From: DALYJJ01 sp031969915
GTDB taxonomy: Bacteria; Acidobacteriota; Terriglobia; Bryobacterales; Bryobacteraceae
DNA: 18,132 nucleotides
Direction of reading: 5' to 3'
NCBI GenBank assembly: GCA_031969915.1
Contig: DALYJJ010000121.1
Coordinates: forward strand, 1-18,132
The position numbers and the translations under genes are program-made. The notes under the pieces were generated by a model. That model saw only the letters and a program-made list of their open reading frames with translations. It was not told the origin of the DNA and made no database searches. Shown one piece after another: positions 7,996-15,186 of this stretch. Every line of letters starts with the position of its first letter. Positions within the stretch are counted from its first letter, which is position 1.

Positions 7996-8104
7996 CTGTA
8001 TACCTCGAAAAAACCGAGTGGTTCATTCCAAACTATCTATTAGACCAAACGATTAAAGTTTCGTAAAGTTGGGAAAGAAGAAAGGACCAAACCCGGTAAT
8101 CGTT
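7996..8104. promoter_or_regulatory. Divergent intergenic region between LysR and AAA+ regulator genes
   Basis: This roughly 109-base AT-rich stretch separates two divergent regulator genes and is the natural place for both promoters and for LysR autoregulation. It contains the small dyad AACC-GAGT-GGTT (8012-8023) and a near-direct repeat AAAGTT(T)CGT / AAAGTT around 8055-8070. TATCTATTAGACC is the only AT-rich -10-like stretch. No sigma-54 promoter (TGGCAC-N5-TTGCA) is present. No classical LysR T-N11-A box stands out. Confidence 0.4.
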
Positions 8105-9493
8105 ATGGCCGTTTTCACACACTCAGTTCCCGCCCTGCAGTCGATCCCGTCCCCGGCAGCACTCGAGCGGCGAGTGCTGGTGGCCGGAGACGCTGGACAC
8201 CACTCGGAAGTTCTGGAGCGCGCCGGTTACTCCGTTGCGACGGTGTCGACCGGAGCCGAAGGCGCCACATTGCTGGAGCGCCGCCGCCACGACGCGATCC
8301 TGTTTTGCCAAACGGGCGATTCGGAGAGCGACTGGGACACGATGCGCCGCCTGACCGCGGCGGCTCCGGGAACGCCGGTGATCGCGGCCGGGGCGAGCGA
8401 ATCGCCTGCCGCGGCGGTGGAAGCGATGCGGGAAGGCGCCTACGATTACCTGCCGCTGAACGCCGGCGCGGACGAGATGACCGAGACGGTTCGCCGCGCG
8501 GCGATGCGGACGAGGCGGGACGTTCGCCGGCGGGAGCTGCGCGCGGAGCTGAACCGCGCGGTGGGATTCGAACGGCTGATCGGGCAATCGCCGGCGTTGC
8601 TGGCGGCCCTGGACACGGCCTCGCGCGCCGCCCAGTCCGAGGCGACGGTGCTGCTGCGCGGCGAGGCGGGCTCGGGGAAGGCCACGCTGGCGGAAGCGAT
8701 GCACCAGAACAGCGGGCGTCGGAGCGCGCGATTCGTGGTCTGCCAGACACGGCGCGAGGACGTGGAGGCGCTTCTGTTCGGTCCGGGCGGGCTGCTCTGG
8801 GAGGCGGATGGCGGGACTTTGTATTTCGAGGAGGTTCACCACCTGCCCGCGAGCGTGCAGGCGCGCCTGATGCGGCTGCTGGAGCGTGGTGAAGCGGTGA
8901 ACGGATCGGGGGCTGCGAAGGCGGTGGATGTGAGGGTGATGGCCGGCGCCTCGCAGGATTTGCGCGCCGCGGTGGACGAAGGGAAATTTCGAGCCGACCT
9001 CTACTACCGCCTGGCCTGCGTGCAGATCGAGTTGCCGCCGCTGCGGGAGCGGCTGGAGGATCTGGCGCTGTTGGTGTCGAACTTCCTGGAAGCGAGCGCG
9101 AAGACGCACCACAAGCTGCGCGGCGAGGCGACGGACGCGCTGCTGCACGAGTTGCGGACGTATTCGTGGCCGGGCAATGTCGAGGAACTACGGTCGGTGA
9201 TCGACAGCCTGGTCTCTCTCTCGAAGGACGGGCAGCCCAGCGAATCCGACCTGCCGAACTTCCTGCGGCGGGACCGCCCGGTGCTGGAAGTCATCCACCT
9301 GGATCTTCCCCCGCACGGCATCAGCCTGGAAGCGGTGGAGAAAGAACTACTGTTCCGCGCGCTACAGAAGTTCAACTGGAACCAGACGCACGCCGCGCGC
9401 TACCTGAGCCTGAGCCGCAAGACGATGATCTACCGGATGGAGAAGTACGGCCTGCACAAGCGCGACCTGGCGGAGGCGGCGGAGCTCAGCTAG
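8105..9493 (+). CDS. NtrC-like AAA+ regulator with degenerate receiver and no GAFTGA loop
   Basis: A 462-residue protein with receiver (about 22-130), AAA+ (about 154-375) and Fis-type HTH (406-450; FNWNQTHAARYLSLSRKT) domains in NtrC order. The receiver has lost its chemistry: the phospho-acceptor position in HDAILFC is C68, the acidic pair reads GD in VLVAGDAG, and the conserved Lys is Leu in AYDYLPL. The AAA+ domain keeps Walker A GEAGSGK (186-192), the arginine finger segment FRADLYYRL (295-303) and WPGNVEEL (355-362). Walker B ends in FEE instead of LDE, and the GAFTGA loop is missing: only nine residues lie between LFG and GGTLYFEE. It is therefore unlikely to activate sigma-54 in the usual way; a DNA-binding role through the HTH is inferred. 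ATG 8105 was preferred; TTG 8069 would add 12 residues. Both lack a well-spaced ribosome binding site. Confidence 0.85.
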   Translation: MAVFTHSVPALQSIPSPAALERRVLVAGDAGHHSEVLERAGYSVATVSTGAEGATLLERRRHDAILFCQTGDSESDWDTMRRLTAAAPGTPVIAAGASESPAAAVEAMREGAYDYLPLNAGADEMTETVRRAAMRTRRDVRRRELRAELNRAVGFERLIGQSPALLAALDTASRAAQSEATVLLRGEAGSGKATLAEAMHQNSGRRSARFVVCQTRREDVEALLFGPGGLLWEADGGTLYFEEVHHLPASVQARLMRLLERGEAVNGSGAAKAVDVRVMAGASQDLRAAVDEGKFRADLYYRLACVQIELPPLRERLEDLALLVSNFLEASAKTHHKLRGEATDALLHELRTYSWPGNVEELRSVIDSLVSLSKDGQPSESDLPNFLRRDRPVLEVIHLDLPPHGISLEAVEKELLFRALQKFNWNQTHAARYLSLSRKTMIYRMEKYGLHKRDLAEAAELS

Positions 9494-10080
9494 CGCCGGC
9501 CGAGGCGGCGCCGGCGGAGGACGAGCACGGAAGCCATGCCGGCGCCGATCAGAAGCACCGTGGCGGGCTCGGGCACGCCGGTGATGGCCTGGTAGGTCAC
9601 GTCGGACATGGAGCCGAAGGTGAGCGCGCCCCCGCTGGTGGCGGCATTGTTGAACTGAGACAGATTCACGTTCGCTCCGACGTTCGTCGGCCCGAAGTTC
9701 GACGCCAGGTCGTGGCCGACCACGGCGGGGGAGTTGGCGGTGATGAGGTTGCCGTTCACGAAGTTGCCGAAACCGAAGAAGCCCGTTCCCTCAACGATGA
9801 AGACGAAGAGCGGATCGGCAAATGCGAAGACGCCCAGGCCCGCGATGGAAATATTGCCGGAGAGACCCAGCGCTCCGAGCGCACCCAAGGATGGCTGAGA
9901 CGTCACGGATGTCGTGTCGCCGTTGATCGTCGCCACGAAGTCCGCTCCTTCAAAGACCGAGCGGCCGATCGTGCCGCTGCCGGAGCCAGAGAACCGGTAC
10001 GTGATGGGGGCGGCCGCGAGGGTGGCGGCCATGATCGCAGCCAACGAGGTGAGCAGGATCAGTTTGCGCATGAGTGTCAT
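9490..10080 (-). CDS. PEP-CTERM sorting domain protein
   Basis: A 196-residue exported protein of unknown function. A signal peptide lies at residues 4-24 (MRKLILLTS, then an Ala-rich stretch). The mature part is rich in Gly, Ser, Thr and Asn and low in charge, as usual for these surface or exopolysaccharide-associated proteins. The C-terminus is a textbook PEP-CTERM tripartite signal: VPEPAT (169-174), a hydrophobic helix (about 175-188) and RRRRLGRR (189-196). The family is processed by exosortase; no exosortase gene is in this window. Start is ATG 10080 or ATG 10071; neither has a clear ribosome binding site. It is convergent with the AAA+ regulator and shares CTAG with it, so both stop codons (TAG) sit in the same four bases. 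Confidence 0.88.
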   Translation of the reverse strand: MTLMRKLILLTSLAAIMAATLAAAPITYRFSGSGSGTIGRSVFEGADFVATINGDTTSVTSQPSLGALGALGLSGNISIAGLGVFAFADPLFVFIVEGTGFFGFGNFVNGNLITANSPAVVGHDLASNFGPTNVGANVNLSQFNNAATSGGALTFGSMSDVTYQAITGVPEPATVLLIGAGMASVLVLRRRRLGRR

Positions 10081-10140
10081 TGTGCACTTTGGGCTCTTTG
10101 GGCGTCAAGACTGAGTGGACGAGGTACTTCAGGCCGGATG

Positions 10141-10188
10141 TCAGTAGTGATAACGGGCCTGAAGGAAATCGATCCGTTTGTCGCTCAC
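10141..10188 (-). pseudogene. C-terminal remnant of a YoeB-type toxin gene
   Basis: Fifteen codons ending in a stop encode VSDKRIDFLQARYHY. This matches the C-terminal strand of Txe/YoeB RNase toxins, which end in RYHY (E. coli YoeB ends CRYHY) and whose last residues include the catalytic His and Tyr. A full toxin has about 84 residues. Upstream the frame continues only about 12 codons before a stop, with no other recognisable YoeB sequence and no start. It lies 16 bases beyond the stop of the antitoxin frame, exactly where the toxin gene should be, so an internal deletion that removed most of yoeB is inferred. Confidence 0.72.
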
Positions 10189-10204
10189 GCGGGCGCAGGC
10201 GACG

Positions 10205-10453
10205 TTACGCGCTACCGAGGATTTCCCGCCTCAAGGCTGCGCGTCGAAGCGCCGTCCGCAATCGCCGGGCGTTCTTGGGGGAGCGAAGCAGGTGCGCCGT
10301 TTCCATGAGCCCGGCGAGTTCACGGGCCGGAATGAGGGCGACATCGCGAGCCCCTTTGCGGCGGACTATCACGACCTCCTGCTGATCGATGACGTCATCC
10401 AGGATGCCAGCGAGATTCTCACGCAGGTGGGTGTATGTCGTATCGATGGGCGT
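10205..10453 (-). pseudogene. YefM/Phd-type antitoxin frame with ACG in place of the start codon
   Basis: An 82-codon frame encodes a Phd/YefM-family antitoxin. It begins (T/M)PIDTTYTHLREN, continues with LAGILDDVIDQQEVVIVRR (14-32) and GARDVALIPARELAGLMETA (34-53), and ends in the LLRSPKNARRL helix (55-65) and an Arg-rich tail. A good ribosome binding site, GGAGG, lies four bases upstream, but the codon at the expected start is ACG. Between the upstream in-frame stop (10559-10561) and that position there is no ATG, GTG or TTG. Either the gene is dead, or it is poorly translated from ACG, or there is a sequencing error. The C-terminal toxin-binding tail may also be altered, since the toxin behind it is almost entirely deleted. 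In the intact system the antitoxin neutralises YoeB and represses the operon. Confidence 0.75.
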
Positions 10454-10471
10454 ACTGCCTCCTACCTTGAA

Positions 10472-10487
10472 TGTACAGGACTCCTGT
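10472..10487. promoter_or_regulatory. TGTACA site plus 13-bp palindrome, likely former antitoxin operator
   Basis: TGTACA (10472-10477) is a perfect six-base palindrome identical to the core described for YefM-YoeB operators in E. coli. It overlaps the dyad ACAGGA-C-TCCTGT (10475-10487). The site is about 20 bases upstream of the antitoxin frame, where autorepression by the antitoxin would be expected. That it was the operator of the decayed module is inference. The remaining bases up to the tricorn gene start (10488-10572) show only a weak -10-like TACACT (10555-10560). Confidence 0.5.
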
Positions 10488-10572
10488 GCGGACCCGAGTT
10501 CCTTGAGGCTTTGGCCGGCGCGGGCAACGGCGTGCGCGGGAGGGTGCGAGTGGGTACACTATCGGGAAAACC

Positions 10573-13500
10573 ATGCTGCGATTGAAGCTTGTGGTGCCCG
10601 TGTTCTGTCTGCTGCTCGCCGGGCCGGCGGCGGCGGCCGATGTTCGAACGGCCAAGATGCTGCGCACACCGACGGTGAGCGCAACGCACATCGCCTTCGC
10701 CTACGCGAACAACATCTGGACGGTGGAACGCGCCGGCGGCGCCGCGCGGCGGGTGACCAGCCTGGCGGGGGAAAGCGGGAATCCGAACTTCTCGCCGGAC
10801 GGCAAGTGGCTGGCCTTCAGCGCGGAGTACGCAGGCAACCGCGACGTGTACGTGGTGCCCGCGGAAGGGGGCGAGCCGCGGCGGCTGACCTGGCATCCGG
10901 GCGACGACACGGTGCAGGGTTGGACGCATGACGGCAAGTCGGTCCTTTTCACTTCCGGCCGGGCCACGAAGGCGCCGGGCGCGGCGACGAGATTCTGGAC
11001 GGCGCCCGCGGAGGGCGGCGTGGAAGGGCCGCTCCCGCTGCCGCGCGGGTATCAAGGCGAGATCTCTCCGGACGGGGCGCGCATTGCGTACCGCATGAAC
11101 GGCTCCTGGGACGAAGAGCGCCGCAACTATCGCGGGGGGCAGAACCGGCCCATCTGGATTGTGGACCTGAAGACCTTCGACTTAGTGTCGCCGCCGTGGA
11201 CGGACTCCAAGGACATGGACCCGGTATGGGCGGGGGGCGCGGTGTACTTCATCTCGGACCGGGACGGCGTGGCCAACCTGTGGTCGTATCATCCGGGCAC
11301 GAAGAAACTGGCGCAGCACACCAGGTACACGGACTTCGACGTGAAGAGCCTGGGGTCGAACGGGGAGGCGGTGGTCTTCGAACAGGCGGGCGCGATTCAC
11401 GAGCTGGATGCGAAATCGGGGAAGGTGCGCGACGTGGCGATCACGGTGGCGGGCGATTTCCCGTGGATGATGCCGCGGTGGCAGGATGCGGCGAGCCGGA
11501 TCAGCAGCCTGACGATTTCGCCCACGGGGCGGCGCCTGCTGGCCGAGGCGCGGGGCGAGGTGTTCACGATTCCGGTGGAGAAGGGCGACGTGCGCAACCT
11601 GTCGAACTCGAGCGGGTCAGCGGAGCGGGCGCCGGCGTGGTCGCCGGACGGCAAGTGGATTTCGTACTTCAGCGACCGTTCGGGCGAATACAAGCTGATT
11701 CTGGAAGAGCCGGAAGGGCTGAAACCGCCGCGCGAGATCGCCTTGCCGAAACCGAATTTCTATTACACGCCGGCGTGGTCGCCGGATTCCAGGAAGCTGC
11801 TCTACACGGATACGAACCTGAATGTCTGGGTGCTCGACGTGGAGTCGGGCAACACGAAAGTGGTGGGGCGGGATCCGTGGATGGTGCCGAGCCGGACGTT
11901 GAACCCGGCGTGGAGCCCGGACTCGAAGTGGATCGCCTATGCGAGCCGTTTGAAGTCGATGTTCCACGCGATCTTCATCGCCAACGCGGAGACGGGTGAG
12001 AGCAGGCAGATCACCGACGGGCTCGCCGATTCGGTGTGGCCGGTGTGGGACGCGAGCGGGAAGTATCTGTGGTTTTTCGCGTCCACCGATTTCGGCCTGC
12101 GTTCCCAGTGGCTGGACATGACGTCGTACGACCGGCAGACGACCTTCGGGCTGTACCTGGCGGTGTTGAAGAAGGGCGAGCCGAGCCCGCTGCTGCCGGA
12201 GAGCGACGAAGAGAAGGGCGTGGGCTCGGCGCCGGCGCGCCCGGCAGGGGGCGGCGAGGGACGGGGCGAAGGAGAGGCCGCTCCGGCACGGGCGCGCACA
12301 CCGGTGAGCGTGACCATCGACTTCGACAACCTGCACCAGCGGATCATCGCGATTTCCGAAGTGCCGCAACGGCAGTACTCACTGCTGCGCCCGGGCGTGG
12401 CGGGCACGGTGTTCTTCCTGGAAGCGCCGGCGGGCGCGGCGGCGGGACGCGCCGACCCGCGGCAGGGCGGTCCGCCGAGCACGCTGCACCGGTACCGGTT
12501 GAGCGACCGGCGAGCGGCTGCGTTCATGACCGGCGTCTCGACGTACGACGTGAGCGCGGACGGGCGCAAGCTGGTGTATCGGGGTGGCGGCGCGGGCGGC
12601 GGACCGGGCGGGCCTCCGCGGGGCGGCGCGGCGGCGCAGGCGGGGGCGCCGGCGGTCTTCGTGGTGGACGCGGACCGGACCGTGCCGCAGGCGGGCGCGG
12701 GACGCGTGAACTTCGCGCTGCGGATGTACCTGGAGCCGCGGGAGGAGTTCAAGCAGATTTTCTATGAAGGCTGGCGGCTGCAGCGCGATTATCTGTACGT
12801 CACCAACATGCACGGCACGGACTGGGTCCGGATGAAGGAGATGTACGGCCAGTTTCTGCCGCACGTGAACCATCGCGCGGACCTGAATTACCTGCTGGAC
12901 ATGATGGGCGCGGAGATCGCCGTGGGGCATTCGTACGTTCGCGGGGGCGACCTGCCGAACGTCCCCGGCTCGCCGGGCGGCCTGCTGGGCGCGGACTTCA
13001 AGATCGAAAACGGCCGCTACCGGATCGCCCGCATTTACGACGCGGAGAGCTGGAATCCGGAGCTGCGCGCGCCGTTGGCGGCGCCGGGGGTGGATGTCTC
13101 CACCGGCGACTACATTCTGGCGATCGACGGCGTGGAGCTGCGCGCGCCGGACAACATACACCGGCTGCTGGACGGAACGGCGAACCGGCAGACGGTGCTG
13201 ACCGTGAACAGTACGCCGGCAATGGAAGGCGCGCGGCAGGTGAAGGTGGTTCCGGTAGCGAGCGAAGCGGCGCTGCGTTCGCGGGCCTGGGTGGAGGCGA
13301 ACCGGCGGCTGGTGGAGAAGCTCTCCGGCGGGAAGCTCGCCTATGTGCATTTGCCGAACACGGGCACGCCGGGGTATGAGAGCTTCAACCGCTACTATTT
13401 CGCGCAGCAGGACAAAGAGGGCGCGGTGATCGACGAGCGGTATAACGGCGGCGGCTCGGCGGCGGATTACATCATCGAAGTTTTGGGGCGGACGTTCGAC

Positions 13501-13959
13501 GGCTACTTCAACAACGTGGCGGGCGATCGGTACCCGTTCACCAGCCCATCGGCGGGCATCTGGGGACCGAAGGTGATGATCGTCAATGAAATGGCGGGTT
13601 CCGGGGGCGATTTGATGCCCTGGATGTTCCGTTTCCGCAAGCTCGGGCCGCTGGTGGGAAAGCGCACGTGGGGCGGGCTGGTGCACACGGCGGACACGCC
13701 GCCGTTCATCGACGGCGGAACGATGATCGCGCCGCGGGGCGGCTTTTTCACGCGGGACGGGAAGTGGGCGGTGGAGAACGAAGGCACGGCGCCGGATATC
13801 GACGTGGAGAACTGGCCGAAGGACGAGATCGCCGGACGGGACGCGCAACTGGAGCGCGCCGTGGAGGAGGCGCTGCGGCTGCTGAAGGCGAACCCGGTGA
13901 ACCGGATGACGAGCGAGCCGCCGCCGCCCACGTGGGGCGCGCGTCCGGCTCGCAAATAG
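10573..13959 (+). CDS. Tricorn-like protease (PD40 propellers, PDZ, S41 peptidase)
   Basis: A 1128-residue exported tricorn homologue. A signal peptide covers residues 1-22. Beta-propeller repeats with SPDGKW-type PD40 motifs occur at about 74, 357, 403 and 448 (with SPDGARI and SPTGRRL between). Two low-complexity Gly/Ala/Pro linkers lie at about 548-577 and 669-692. A PDZ-like domain (about 815-895) precedes the S41 core. Catalytic residues by analogy with archaeal tricorn are H786 in VGHSYV, the nucleophile S1010 in NEMAGSGGD and the Glu in VENEGTAPDI (E1068/E1070); the Ser that precedes the His in archaeal tricorn is Gly here. Tricorn cleaves short peptides, archaeally those released by the proteasome. 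A periplasmic peptide-degrading role is inferred from the signal. Only a weak ribosome binding site (GGGAAAA) precedes ATG 10573. Confidence 0.9.
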   Translation: MLRLKLVVPVFCLLLAGPAAAADVRTAKMLRTPTVSATHIAFAYANNIWTVERAGGAARRVTSLAGESGNPNFSPDGKWLAFSAEYAGNRDVYVVPAEGGEPRRLTWHPGDDTVQGWTHDGKSVLFTSGRATKAPGAATRFWTAPAEGGVEGPLPLPRGYQGEISPDGARIAYRMNGSWDEERRNYRGGQNRPIWIVDLKTFDLVSPPWTDSKDMDPVWAGGAVYFISDRDGVANLWSYHPGTKKLAQHTRYTDFDVKSLGSNGEAVVFEQAGAIHELDAKSGKVRDVAITVAGDFPWMMPRWQDAASRISSLTISPTGRRLLAEARGEVFTIPVEKGDVRNLSNSSGSAERAPAWSPDGKWISYFSDRSGEYKLILEEPEGLKPPREIALPKPNFYYTPAWSPDSRKLLYTDTNLNVWVLDVESGNTKVVGRDPWMVPSRTLNPAWSPDSKWIAYASRLKSMFHAIFIANAETGESRQITDGLADSVWPVWDASGKYLWFFASTDFGLRSQWLDMTSYDRQTTFGLYLAVLKKGEPSPLLPESDEEKGVGSAPARPAGGGEGRGEGEAAPARARTPVSVTIDFDNLHQRIIAISEVPQRQYSLLRPGVAGTVFFLEAPAGAAAGRADPRQGGPPSTLHRYRLSDRRAAAFMTGVSTYDVSADGRKLVYRGGGAGGGPGGPPRGGAAAQAGAPAVFVVDADRTVPQAGAGRVNFALRMYLEPREEFKQIFYEGWRLQRDYLYVTNMHGTDWVRMKEMYGQFLPHVNHRADLNYLLDMMGAEIAVGHSYVRGGDLPNVPGSPGGLLGADFKIENGRYRIARIYDAESWNPELRAPLAAPGVDVSTGDYILAIDGVELRAPDNIHRLLDGTANRQTVLTVNSTPAMEGARQVKVVPVASEAALRSRAWVEANRRLVEKLSGGKLAYVHLPNTGTPGYESFNRYYFAQQDKEGAVIDERYNGGGSAADYIIEVLGRTFDGYFNNVAGDRYPFTSPSAGIWGPKVMIVNEMAGSGGDLMPWMFRFRKLGPLVGKRTWGGLVHTADTPPFIDGGTMIAPRGGFFTRDGKWAVENEGTAPDIDVENWPKDEIAGRDAQLERAVEEALRLLKANPVNRMTSEPPPPTWGARPARK

Positions 13960-13965
13960 CGGACG

Positions 13966-15177
13966 ATGTCGCGGGCCAAGGTGGTACTGCTGGTGACGCT
14001 GTTCGGCGGAGCGCCGCTGGCGATTTTTCTGCTGGTGCGGTTCGCGCTGCCGTTCACGCCGGAAGTGGATCTGGGGGCGCCGCCGGTGTTACTGACGGGC
14101 CCGGAAGGGGACCGGCTGTACTCGCTGTTGATTGTGGAGCGGGAGCGGCCGAGCGGGCGCTACCGCACGCGGCGCACGCACGGGGTGGACATCGTGGTTC
14201 ATGCGCCGGCGGAGGCGAAGGAAGTGGGGCGCTTCCCGCTGGTGGACCGGGAAGATCCGCTCCCGCTGCGCAACGAGAGCACGTACATCGGCAACGACGG
14301 GCGGCGGCTCTGGTTTTTCGCGGACCGGCTGTACGGGCTGGAGCCCCGCAGCGGCGCGCTGACCGGCACCGCGGCGATTGAGGCGGTGAATCCGTTTCTG
14401 GCCGGGCAGTGGTTGCCGGAGCACAAATACTACACGTTCGACGAGGCGAGCCGGCGCGTGCAGGTTCTGACGGCCGAGGGCCGCCATTACGCACTGGACG
14501 CGGGCACTCTCAAGGCGCTGCCCACGGGCGCGCCGGAGGAGGCGAAGCCGAAGGACATGCAGGAGTACGCGGCGCTCGTGCGCCGGCAAGAAGAACGGTA
14601 CGACGTGCTGCACAACGGGGTGAAGGCGTACTGGCGGCCGCGGGCGCGGCTGCGGGACAACGTCTGGAGCGGCCTGCTGACGGAGGAGGAAGCCGGGAAG
14701 ATCCGCGCCGCGGACAACTGGGAAGAACCACGGCAGGGGCACGGTGAGACGGAGATCCGCCGCTTCTGGGTGGTGCGGCTGAAGCCGTGGGTGGACCGCT
14801 GGCGGGAGAAGCGGCTGAAGGCGGAGACGATCGAGGAAGCGCCGGGCATCGAGGGCGCGTACCTGCAGGGCGGCGTGGTGCGGCGCCCGTTCTCTGACGG
14901 CCCGCTGGAGTTGTCCAATCCGGCGGGGTTCCTGGTGTTGCATCGCTCGCGCATCGGCAAAGAGGGGACGCTGGTGTTCACGCGCGTGGATGAGGGGTTC
15001 CGGCCGATCTGGACCGCGGATTCGGGCCTGGGCGAGGTGAAACAGATGGCGCCCACGGAGAACTACGTGGTGGCGATCGGGCGGCCCGCGGTAAAGGCAG
15101 GCGAACGGGAGCGCGAGTACCGCATTGTCTTCATCCAGACCGCCAACGGCGCGCGCTTCGACGAACCCTTCCGATAG
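13966..15177 (+). CDS. Membrane-anchored protein of unknown function (possibly PA2928-like)
   Basis: A 403-residue protein that I do not recognise with confidence; its layout recalls the uncharacterised PA2928 family. One N-terminal membrane helix (about residues 5-27) is followed by a long periplasmic part. That part has repeated short beta-type segments of the WFFADRLYGLEPRSG kind, in which a value is recorded in pairs of strands, suggesting a degenerate propeller. A charged, Trp-rich middle segment (about 190-280, many Glu, Arg and Lys) follows. No catalytic motif is visible. The gene starts six bases after the tricorn stop and is followed nine bases later by the TPR gene, so a shared transcript is likely. 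Confidence 0.65.
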   Translation: MSRAKVVLLVTLFGGAPLAIFLLVRFALPFTPEVDLGAPPVLLTGPEGDRLYSLLIVERERPSGRYRTRRTHGVDIVVHAPAEAKEVGRFPLVDREDPLPLRNESTYIGNDGRRLWFFADRLYGLEPRSGALTGTAAIEAVNPFLAGQWLPEHKYYTFDEASRRVQVLTAEGRHYALDAGTLKALPTGAPEEAKPKDMQEYAALVRRQEERYDVLHNGVKAYWRPRARLRDNVWSGLLTEEEAGKIRAADNWEEPRQGHGETEIRRFWVVRLKPWVDRWREKRLKAETIEEAPGIEGAYLQGGVVRRPFSDGPLELSNPAGFLVLHRSRIGKEGTLVFTRVDEGFRPIWTADSGLGEVKQMAPTENYVVAIGRPAVKAGEREREYRIVFIQTANGARFDEPFR

Positions 15178-15186
15178 GATGAAGGC

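Noticed and set aside
8060..8066. TTCGTAA before the AAA+ regulator as another copy of the 5000-5038 operator
   Set aside because: Only one half-site; no partner at the four-base spacing.
10178..10585. Plus-strand 135-codon frame in the gap before the tricorn gene
   Set aside because: No motif; the minus strand of the same stretch encodes a clear YefM-like antitoxin.
12379..13848. 489-codon minus-strand frame opposite the tricorn gene
   Set aside because: Arg/His/Val-rich shadow of the S41 and PDZ coding region.
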